Below, in pieces: positions 22,905 to 32,407 of a DNA stretch of 64,000 bases (its first letter is position 1; each line of letters begins with the position of its first letter). The position numbers and the translations under genes are program-made. The notes beneath the pieces were generated by a model, which had not been told where the DNA came from, made no database searches, and worked only from the letters and a program-made list of their open reading frames with translations. The DNA comes from Myrica gale. Its lineage: Eukaryota > Streptophyta > Magnoliopsida > Fagales > Myricaceae. Location of the stretch: NCBI GenBank assembly GCA_963930655.1, contig OZ005600.1, positions 10,729,501 to 10,793,500 on the forward strand, given 5' to 3'.

Positions 22905-24166
22905 TCAAGATCTCAAATGCTCCTTCCAGTCCTGCATCATCAATCGTACCTTCCAGTAGCTTGCATATTGCCCCATTGTACTGACAGAAGTCATCAAATG
23001 TGGGTCAATTGAGGGATGATCATGCAAGGGGGTGTCCCTAGCCCAATCTTCTTGGTTGTCATCACCTTCCTTTAAGCGATGAACACTTTGGGGTTGATGG
23101 TCCGTCCTCAGGTTCTTATCCAGAATGCCTAAACCCATTTCACTTTGTAAACACACAAGAGTATTGGAGACCGCACGGTGTTTTCTCTGAGGCTTCTGGA
23201 TCACACATATGTTTCCTTTTCTCATTGTTATGTAAATAGGAGCTGTTGTTGTTCACGCTTACGTGCTTGCCTCTGCCCAAGATAAGACTTGGTTCTTCTT
23301 CCTCTCCTTTTCTACTTTCATCATCTCTAATAAGGAGGCATTTCTCAGTAAGTTGTAGAAGGGCCTCTTCTTGTTTGACCACCTTAGACCAAGTTGCAGT
23401 CTCCTTGGCTGTCATCTTATCTTGCAAACTCTTGGACTGTCTCACCAGCCTTCTCATCGTATCCAAGTTAGGAGACATATGCTTGATGACTGCAGCCAAT
23501 TAAGACACTCACTTTCCAAGTCTTTTTAAGGTCATGCGGCTTCCTGTAAGGAGGCAGTCCATGATACTGAGAAATCTTGTTCACCCCAGTGACCCCACCA
23601 AAGCTCTCTACCTGCCTGTAAGCCACCAAGGAGGGGGTAAACCCTGTCTAGTGGAAACCTCCTCTGGGGAGGGATGCAGTGTTGCATGAGAGCAGAAAGA
23701 AGGGAACCCAAAGTAGTATCTTGCAAGTCGTGAAGGAGATGGAAACAGGAAATTGGATCCAACTCAGCTGCCTGTTCCAAAACTGGCAAGAATTCAGCTA
23801 CTGCAAGAGGAGCATTCTGATCGAACTGGAATTTTTCTTTCCACCACTCTCGTAACTGTCAGAAGAGCCAGTAACAGGCTTTCCTTTCTCTGGGACAATT
23901 CCATAAACAAAACCTTGACCTTAATTTACAAACTTCCATGATCTTCGCCATGTACTTGAGGATAGCATCTTGGGCCCTCGACATCTTCTTTCGGCGGGAT
24001 GCCTCTTGTTTTGCTGATGACTCGGGCTCTTCTCTGTCACGCTTCTCCTCGAGCTTTTGTAAGCGTATCCGATCATTCCACATGCGCTTCTTGAGCTTAT
24101 CGTATCCGATCATTCCGATGTTTTCAGCTTCATCTACTTCTTCTAGTCCACTTTCACTCTCGAGAT

Positions 24167-26296
24167 TAGGGTTGTTCAGTGCCACCAAAAAATTCTGGTG
24201 GCATTGGCACTGATACCGGGTTTCCGATACCCGGTGCCGGTGCCAGTTTAAACTTTTTGCAAAAAGTCTGGTGCTATTCCCAGTTTTCGGGTACCGGACA
24301 CCAGATTTAAAATAAAAAATAAAAATGAATCATTTTGTAAACCCCCTAGTCCCCCATTTGTGTTCGCACTTCGCAGACCCCCCCGACCTCCCCAAAAGAA
24401 GTATCCTGATTCTTCTCCCCCTTTTATCTTTTTTTTTCTTCACAAAACGGATCGTTTTGTTTAAAGTGACATTAAACCCCCCCTCCCCCATTTCATTTGT
24501 TCGCAGACCCCCTACCCCCAATTATCCCAATTCTTCTCTAATTCTCCCCTTCCCCTCTGGCCCTCTTGCTTTCTCTCTCTTCCTCTCCTCCCTCTCCTAT
24601 CGACCACCACGAGTTGTCGCCCCTCTCGTCGTCGACCATAGGCCCCCTCCTTCACGCGTCAAGCTCCCATCTCCTCTGCTATCTAGCACATATCTATCAA
24701 GTGCAAAGTATCTGAGGGGTAGAAAGAGGTTGATAAGTCAATTGCTAAGGTGTAGAATATGATCAAGTATGTTAAGTTATCACCCCAAAGGTTAGACAAA
24801 TATAAAGAATGTGTGTAGATTAAAGAGATTACATTTACTCAATTTTTTACTCTTGATGTTACCACTAGTTGGAACTCAACTTATTTGATGTTGGATGTGG
24901 CTTTGAAGTATCGAGAGACATTTGAGTTGATGTTGGATGAGGATGGACACTTTATATTGTATTTGGGCGAAGAGAGGCATGAGAGGAGAGGATTAGGCCC
25001 CCCACACTCGAGGATTGATAGCACATCCGCCACTTTGTAAAGTTCTTAAAGTTATTTTATGAAGCAACAATGATAATGTCGAGATCAAATGTGTCTACAA
25101 CTAATGTTTACTTGGAGGAGTTGGCTAAGATACATAGCCATTTGGACAAGTATTTTTCTAGTAATGATACTTTGCTTAAAAAGATGGCATCCCGCATGAA
25201 AACGAAGTATGACAAGTATTGGGGTGATTTGATGATAGTGAATAGACTTTTGTTTGTTGTAGCATTGCTTGATCCAATAAACAAGATGATTGTACTGAAT
25301 TATTGGTTTAAGAAAGTATTGGGAGAAGCGGAAGACGATGTTATGACATTGAATGTGAAGGCTACTTTAGAATGGTTCTTTATGGAATATAACAATGACA
25401 ACCATGGTAGTGTAGGGAAGGTGGGTAATAGTGATAGTGTAACTTTGGGGGATAACAAGGATTAAAATGAGTTTGATCTTGTAAGGGCTGCTAGCCAAAT
25501 TTCAGACTCCAAATCTGAGGTGGGGAGATATTTATCAGAGTCAGTTGAATCAAATGCTCCTTCATTTAGAATAATTTTGCTTTGGTGAAACCTTAACTCT
25601 CATAAGTATCATATCCTTCCTCGCATAGCTCGGGACGTGTTGGTAATTCTCATTATCACTGTACCTTCTAAGCCAGATTTAGCATTAGAGGTCGGGTATT
25701 GGATCTCTTTCGGAGTTCATTGGCCCCAAAAAGCCGCAGAAGGTCTCATTTGTGCTCAAAATTAGATGACATGCGACCCCATTGTGGAGGAGGAGGACAT
25801 GGCTTCTAATATGACAGAAGATTAACAAACTTATGCGATTGACTCAGGTAATTTTATTTTTGCTTTTGTTAGTTTATTAGTTTGAATAATATTTTTTTTA
25901 TAAATTATAACCGAGTGTATTTAAATATATTGTGTAGAGTTACTCATCTTGGCGACGAAGATCGAGGAGTAGGGATTTTGAAGGAGTTACTTATGTTTAA
26001 GATATTCGTACAGTTATTTCTCTAAGTTTATTATTTTGGATTTTATTGGTTGAGATTGATTCTCATCTTGTTGTGATGTTCTCTAAGTTTATTGATTTTA
26101 GATTTTATTAGTTTGAACTTTAAATATTTTTAATTTTATTGATTTTAGATTTTATTAATTTATAAAAAAAAATACATTAGGTCAAGTGCGTAAAATGCTA
26201 AAAAAATGATCAAATATGAATGACGTAGGTGTAAGTGACAATTATTTAAAAATTGGCTTAGATGTAAGTGTCGATTTTGACGACTACACAGCCCTA
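24167..26296. mobile_element. hAT transposon inserted in the EIL coding sequence
   Basis: The tips are TAGGGTTGTTCAGTG and, inverted, TAGGGCTGTGTAGTCG. Flanking 8-mers CTCGAGAT (24159-24166) and CTCGGGAT (26297-26304) match at 7 of 8, the hAT target size. The left subterminal region is GGTGCCGGTACC-like repeats. The interior carries a decayed transposase on the plus strand. The one mismatch between the duplications indicates some age. Confidence 0.9.
24740..25830 (+). pseudogene. Decayed hAT transposase (RICESLEEPER/DUF4413 type)
   Basis: Readable parts are KYVKLSPQRLDKYKECV, then DVTTSWNSTYLMLDVALKYR (about 24855-24915). A 131-codon frame at 25070-25465 contains LEELAKIHSHLDKYF, KTKYDKYWGDLMIVNRLLF and ALLDP. 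C-terminal dimerisation-domain pieces follow (VGRYLSESVE, NSHKYHILPRIARDVL, about 25515-25640). Multiple stops and frame changes separate the parts, and the BED zinc finger is not seen. The order and family motifs match plant hAT transposases. It cannot make an active enzyme. Confidence 0.88.
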
Positions 26297-26329
26297 CTCG
26301 GGATCCGATTCTCCAACGAACTCCACCAT

Positions 26330-27782
26330 GGTTGTACGGAAACTGACGGCCCACAGATATGTATATCAGATTAGTACCGTCCCCCATGATACTCCCTATC
26401 ACATATATACAGTGTGAATTGAAGCTCAATGGCGGTTCCGAGAGATAAATGTAAAATCAGGGAACGTAATGTTAAGGCTCGAGGACAAATGAACATTAAT
26501 GAGGTGAATGGTGACATTGGAAGTTACTTTCTAAAAGGATAAGCAGATGATTGGGGAAGCCAGGAATTTCAGGATGAGGCAATCCAGGTACAATGCGCAC
26601 GAGCCAGCTGTTAGGTCCTTGTGCTTTGCATGTTGGACACATGCAATCGTGCAGGTTCCCACCAAATTTAGTTGTGTTTGTGTTGTAACACTGTTGTTAA
26701 AATTTTAGGTATTGGGTTTAGTGAAAAAGTGAAGAGAGAGATAATTTTTTTATATTTTTTGTAGTAAATAGTAATGATTTGATGGGGAGAGAGAGATTAT
26801 ATTGTAATATTTAATTGTGTTAAAATTTTAGAGGGGGTAAAATCCGGAGGTGTTCGGTTTTAGGAGGAAAAAAAAATAGAATTCTAGTGTAGTGGGATTT
26901 CATGTTCGGCGAATTTAATTTTTTTCAGGATGCTTAACAGTAATCATCTGACCATGTCGACTGTCATTGTCCCTTGCAGCCATGCTACTGTAGTTGTACT
27001 GTAGTATGACAGCAGTTTGTTGTTTTACAAATTTTTATCTTTTTTTATTTATTTTTTTTAACTTTTAAATATTTAAATTTTAATAAAAAATTAATAATTT
27101 TAAAATAAAAAAATAAAAAAATAACTTTAAACATCATCATTACTTTTTTTACAACTCATTAAATTATACACAAATTTTAATATAACTCTAAAATCACCTA
27201 AAAATTTTTAAAACACCGTAAATTCTACGAAAATTCTAACATAAGCCAGGATATGCGGGCCATGACATTCTGACGGTGGTAAACTCAGGAGATTGCTTGA
27301 TCTTGACTATGGCCTTGATGACGGCTTGTGGTAAGATGTGTTTGTGTTGTAATATTTTTGGTATGAGAATATGTGTTGGTATTGGGTTTAGTGAAAAGGT
27401 GAAGAGAGAGGTAATTTTTTATAATTTTTATAATTTTTTATATTTTTTTATAGGAGAGAGAGAGATTATATTGGAGTATTTTATTAGGAGAGAGATAAAA
27501 TGTTGGGGATAATTGAATTTGCAAACGCAGGAGGACATCAGTCCCGAGGGTGGAGATCACCGACTTCAACGTGTAGCCCTAGCTAGTAGCTAGGTATAGT
27601 TTCTCTTAGGGATTCTTTACAGAAACAACATGGTGAAATCTTTGAATTAGCTGGAAAGTCCAATGGGAATTTCTGAGGTCAACCAGCGGGAGATTTGACA
27701 TTCAGAAAAATTAATCATCAACTAGCCATTTATTACTTTATGTATTATGTTGGTTTAATTTTTTTCTTTCACTATAGTGATT
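26330..27782. other. Upstream flank of the EIL pseudogene with two MITE-like copies
   Basis: Two related AT-rich blocks, about 26668-26850 and 27310-27515, share TGTTTGTGTTGTAA, TATTGGGTTTAGTGAAAAAG and GAAGAGAGAG phrases with the complete MITEs at 59937 and 61119. They are degenerate copies of the same family, about 650 bases apart in the same orientation. No gene is seen. Confidence 0.6.
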
Positions 27783-27791
27783 TTGTTTCGA

Positions 27792-28238
27792 GGCTAAATT
27801 ATTCCGTCAATTTTTAGGGTTTGACCTACTTCTAGATTAGTCTTTAAGGTAATTTTTCTCCTATGAGCCCCTGAGGTTAGTAATATTTCTCATATTGGTC
27901 CTGCTGTTAGTTAAGCTAACGAAATTTGCATACGTGACTAACGACAACTACGTCAGTTTCAATAATCAACCCAGTGATACGTGTTAAAATATGTTATCAT
28001 AGTAAAAACAAAAAATTAGAAATTAAAACACTTGACAACATGTAAAAGCTGACTCAATGCCCTCACAAAAAAAAACCCAGAAGCGTCATTCCTCACATGC
28101 AAATTTTGTTGGCTTATCTGATGACATAACTAATATGGGAAACGTTACTAACCCTAGGAGTCCCCGTAAAAGAAAAATTATCTTAGGGACTAATTTGAGA
28201 ATAGGTCAAACCCTAAGGACTGACGGAATAATTTAGCC
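27792..28238. mobile_element. Mutator-like TIR element, 447 bp, 9-bp duplication
   Basis: The tips are GGCTAAATTATTCCGTCA and the inverted TGACGGAATAATTTAGCC, followed by AGGGTTTGACCTA phrases. Flanks TTGTTTCGA (27783-27791) and TTGTTTCAA (28239-28247) match at 8 of 9. The inner arm has a GTTAGTTAAGCTAACG box and an ACGTGAC box. It is non-coding. Confidence 0.87.
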
Positions 28239-28247
28239 TTGTTTCAA

Positions 28248-29695
28248 CTAGCTACTAGGGCAGACAAAAGTCCCTTTGAGGGCCTATCTGAAATCCGCAA
28301 TTAGATAGGGTCTACCAAGATTTCTTGTTATTTTGTTTCTGAAAATGATTAGAATGTTTATGTAGAAGGAAAGAAATTCCTCCCAAGTCACAAGGAAACC
28401 TTGCTTTCCTTAAATGATATTTACTCCATCTTTGTACACAGGATCGATGCAAATTTGTTCAAGATACAATAGAGTTGGATTTTTGCGATCCACTTGTTCA
28501 GCCGTCTCACACAATTAACAAAGATGAAATCTTAATCTCTCGATGATTTTTTTAATAATTGATAAGATAAAATCTATCTACATGTAAAACGGATTAATTC
28601 AAAATCCAAACGAACCACATGATTAGGTCAACTAACCATCTCGATTTAATCTATTTTCACCTAAAAATTATAAAGATTTGACAGTCCGATCCTAAGACCA
28701 AAGTTCATTAGACGTGTGATGCGGGCTAGCTGCGGGAAGGTCAAAGTTCATTAATTCGATTTGTGATTCGAACATAATTTTCTCTTTTGACAACGTCCCG
28801 ATCGAGTCTGAGAGGGGAATCTTGACTCATCATTATCTCATTCGATGGGAGCCCAATCATCCTACCTTTGTGGCGATGCATTCCATCATATTGCATGAAT
28901 TTCTGACCCAAAAACAAAGACCGAACAAAACGTTGGAAAAGCCAAAAAGCACAGCTCATGAATTGAGTTTGCTTCAAGTTTCAACTGCCGCACATGGCCG
29001 TCTAAGACAAATTATCAAAGTAGGGCAAAGTTCTAATCAATATGCGTTACAGTTAATTGAAATGCAACGCCAAAACGTTTTCTGGTCCAAAGTGAGGCAT
29101 TGCACGGAGTGTAGCTCAGAATGGGACTCGGATGCTATCAACAACTGGACCAGACAAAACAAATTAACCCTGCTAGCTAGCTAGCTACTACCCACTCAAA
29201 TTTCAGACCACAATAAACAGGTTTTGGGTCCCCGGCCCTGCCCCTTGACTTGGGATATGATTTTAGGGGTGTGGGACGGAAAATGAATTAGAAATAAGCA
29301 CCCATTACTAGACATTGGGGTGTAGCATTCGGCCAATTTCGGAGTATTTTTATGACTTTTTTTTCTCCTCATCTTTTGTATTTCACTGTCTTTGTGTTGG
29401 CCAAATTTCTCAAGCCATTTGTAACTATAATTTGACTGTAAGTGTAATAGACGCCCTTTCAAAGCCTAATGATCCAGATGGATTGAAAGATTGCAAAAAC
29501 AATTCAGAAAACTCGGGCTCTCTTGTCCAAATCTCATCTATGAACGGCGTCGAAGATAAAACGAGTGGCTAACTCGTCTGCGCATACCTTAGCGCAATGG
29601 GCCGTGGGTACTATTTTAGTGGCCACGTACCTCATTCTATGTTCCGGGTATTTGGAAGTTTAATGGGTCTAACCCCCTTAAACACTGTTCTTGCT
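28248..29695. other. Spacer without recognised gene
   Basis: Several open frames of 60-120 codons overlap on both strands (28741-29572), but none shows a domain, a plausible composition or splice structure I recognise. No border of a mobile element is visible. Confidence 0.4.
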
Positions 29696-30089
29696 TTGTT
29701 TTTAAGGGATAAATGTTATTTTGGTCTACGTGGTTTTCGTGAAAATTAAATTAGTCCTTTATCAATTTTTTTCATCAACGATGTCCCTGATGTTTAAATG
29801 CTTTTATATTAAGTTAGCTCTTCTATCCAAATCCGTCTTCTGACTTAACGGTAAGTGTCAACCTGGTCTATCACGTCACCTACTTTGCCACCTCAGCACA
29901 CTACGTCAGAAAGAAAATGACGTTAATTGAAAGGATGAAAACGACGTCGCTTGCATGCTTACATGAATATAGGACAAAACGACAAAACAATCGCTGGAGG
30001 AAGTAATAAACAAAATGATGCCAATTGAAATGTTGAAAACGACAAAGCTTGCATGCTTATAGGAATAAAAGGACAAAACAACAAACTTA

Positions 30090-30279
30090 GAGGGTGTTCG
30101 TTTGAGTTGTGTTTTGAGAATTTTTTGTGTTTTGAGAATTTTTAGGTGATGTTAACTTTATTGGTATGTGTGTTGTAGTTATTTTTATGTAGTGTTAAAA
30201 ATGATGTTTGGTTTGTAGAATTTTTTGTGTCGTGAGGATTCTAAAAAATTTTGAGAACACTGATTAAACGAACAGACCC
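30090..30279. mobile_element. Tourist-type MITE (PIF/Harbinger) nested in the Pack-MULE
   Basis: The ends GAGGGTGTTCGTTTG and CAAACGAACAGACCC-like (inverted) are flanked by TTA on both sides (30087-30089 and 30280-30282). The internal phrase TTAGGTGATGTTAACTTTAT recurs in inverted orientation near 54170, so the family has at least two copies here. Confidence 0.75.
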
Positions 30280-30999
30280 TTAGAAAAAAAAAAAGTGGAC
30301 CAAAGTCTGAACCGGGGCTTAAGGAGCTAAACCTTGATGCTATAACCCCTTAACATTCCCAAGCCCCGGCAAAATCTCAATCACCAAAATCTTCCAGATC
30401 TTCGAACCCTAACTAATCTACCTGGTAAAAAAATTTGTTGCGAGTGAGAGGTTAGAAGGAAGGTGCGAGATTGAAGTTCGAATAGTCACTGAACTCAACA
30501 GATTTAATGGTAAATAAATTCAGATTTAAATGGTAGAGACAGAGGTTCCAGAAAATAAATTCACGAAAGCACGAAAGGGAAATGCATAATTCAGATTTCA
30601 AGTTACAGGGATGTTGTTAACAACTCGTTAATTGTAAAGTCTCGCCGTAAGCAATTCTTCCAACGAATAAAATCCTTGTCATCACAACCAGCAGGTCTTT
30701 CAAAATCATCACTTTCGTCCCTTTCCAACTTTCGTCCCCAGGTGCTAAAACTTGAAACCTAATTTCAATAGATAATATATTACTACCCATATCAGTAAAC
30801 CAAATATATTGCAAGCAAAAATATCTTCATCGTTTCAACAACATTAACCAAGTAGTACATCACTATGTATCACTAACTAGGACATATTACAAGGAAAACC
30901 AGCTTCATAATTTCAAAAGCATTAACTAAGACTGAGTCAAACTAGTCCATTACAAAAACAGCGTTCAAATTCACTAACTAGTGATGTAACTAGGACCAC

Positions 31000-31452
31000 A
31001 TCAAGGCAAAATCTATTGAATTTAGGACCCAACGAGAAAACCAGCAGCATGGAATGCAGAAATTTCTCCCTTCCTCTCTGTGCCTCGAGATCAGCCTCCA
31101 GCTAGTTAATTTTCTTTCTCAGGCCAGGAATCACCTCTGACGAATGCTTACACATTGGCGGGGGGTCGACGCATTCAGAAAAGGAGCAAGCCTGAGGTCC
31201 CTGAGTACACAAACATAAACATAGAAAATTTAATCTCTTTCTGGCATTTCATCAAATAGAAAATTTGCAATACCTATACATAGCGATAGAATACCGACTG
31301 TAACCCATATCTTGTGCACACAAAGAACCTACGTCCTGGGTTCTTCTCTGTCCATGAAATTCTCATTCAAGCTTATATACCACAGTAAATAACAGGTGCC
31401 CTTTTAAATCATTTGTGCTTGCGGAAGAGAAGGATGAAGACGACTGCTGCAT
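31000..31452 (-). pseudogene. Captured GRF-type zinc-finger gene fragment
   Basis: The minus strand reads MQQSSSSFSSAST from the ATG at 31452. After KRAPVIYCGI and two stops come SWTEKNPGRRFFVCTRYG, the GRF zinc-finger core, at about 31290-31345. After an AG acceptor a second exon begins at 31191: ACSFSECVDPP, HSSEVIPGLRKKIN, then LEADLEAQR. The layout (serine-rich start, zinc finger, DPP, then coiled-coil tail) matches small plant GRF proteins, often found in high copy number in plant genomes. At least three in-frame stops make it non-functional. The intron is kept, indicating capture of genomic DNA. Confidence 0.85.
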
Positions 31453-31751
31453 TTATAGAACGGGACAAGCGAGCAAATCAAAATGTTGTCACAAATAGAA
31501 CGGGACAAGGTTCCTCCAGCTCGATTACCCATTGCGACAAAGATGCCCTTTCTTCTTCGGAAAGCCACTAGAAATAGTTTTACGCAAGCTAAGCTATTTG
31601 TTTAGTACTTCCTTTGGCCACTGTTTTGTCGTTTAGTCCATTATTCCTGTAAGCATGCAAGCTTTGTCGTTTTCATCATTTCAATTGGCGCCATTTCGTT
31701 TATTACTTCCTTCAGCTATTGTTTTGTCGTTTTGTCTTTTATTCATGTAAG

Positions 31752-32148
31752 TAGGGCTGTCCAACATCCGGTCCGGGCCGGTTTTGCCGGCCAAACTGGA
31801 AATTTTTTAAAGCATATAGACCGGATCGGCCCGGACCGGTTATATGACCGGACCGGTCCGGTCCGGGCTGGGCCGGTTTGGGCTATGCCATTTTGGACCG
31901 GTTTTGGGTTGTGCCATGTTATTTTGGGCCGGTTTTAAGGTTGGACCTTGCCATTTTGGGCCAATTTCCGGTTTGGGCCGGTTTGGAGAGGTATACTCCG
32001 GTCCGGTCCCGGGTTTTCATGAGGGTAACCCGGAACCGGACCAATACACCAGTTTACTGGTCCGGTCAACCCGATTTCAAAAAAGTCAACTGATTTTGGT
32101 CAAAACCGGTCCGATTTGACCGGTCCGACCGGTTTTTTGGAAAGCCTA
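31752..32148. mobile_element. Small non-autonomous hAT element made of CCGGTCCGG repeats
   Basis: Tips TAGGGCTGTCCAAC and (inverted) TAGGCTTTCCAAAA are flanked by CATGTAAG (31744-31751) and CCTGTAAG (32149-32156), 7 of 8 matching. Nearly all of the 397 bases is built from CCGG, GGTCCGG and GGGCCGG units in both orientations, so each strand can fold many ways. Open frames across it are repeat translations, not genes. Confidence 0.85.
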
Positions 32149-32407
32149 CCTGTAAGCATGCAATCGACGTCGTTTTCATCCTTTCAATTGACATCATTTC
32201 GTTATGACGTGGTGTGCTGCTAAAACAGGTGACGTGGTAGACCAGGTTGACACTTACCGTTAAGTCAATAGACGGATTTGGATGGAAGGACTTAATATAA
32301 AAGCATATAAACATCAGAGACGACGTTGATGAAAAAATTGATAAGGGACTAATTTGATTTTCACGAAAACCACAGGGACCAAAATAATATTTATCCCTTA
32401 TTTTTAA

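Larger units (their letters stand above)
22905..26329 (-). pseudogene. EIL: EIN3-like (EIL) transcription factor gene, frameshifted and split by a hAT insertion
   Basis: The minus-strand start is the ATG at 26329 (MVEFVGESDPE). After 11 codons it is interrupted by the hAT element and resumes at 24166 with [35 protein letters not shown] and [16 protein letters not shown]. Further downstream come [55 protein letters not shown] and [16 protein letters not shown]. This is the EIN3 DNA-binding region of ethylene and sulfur-response regulators. Frameshifts lie near 23915 (net +4), 23853 (1 base lost), 23648 (1 base lost) and 23485. Reading ends near 22905 with EMGLGILDKNLRTDH, a C-terminal motif of the family. 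EIN3 genes usually lack introns in the coding region, so this is a direct gene copy, now dead. Confidence 0.93.
29706..32397. mobile_element. Pack-MULE-like element carrying a GRF zinc-finger gene fragment
   Basis: Inverted arms of about 300 bases (29706-30000 and 32150-32397) begin GGGATAAATGTTATTTTGGT and end ATAATATTTATCCC. Flanks TTGTTTTTAA (29696-29705) and TTATTTTTAA (32398-32407) match at 9 of 10. Inside each arm is a CTTAACGGTAAGTGTCAACC phrase and a second inverted unit (GCATGCTTAC, CAAAACGACAAA). Nested in it are a Tourist MITE (30090-30279) and a small hAT element (31752-32148). The central part carries a host-like gene fragment on the minus strand. Confidence 0.88.

Noticed and set aside
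3303..32397. Mutator transposase encoded within the 9-bp-duplication elements
   Set aside because: No MURA-type domain or long suitable frame was found in any of them; all seem non-autonomous.
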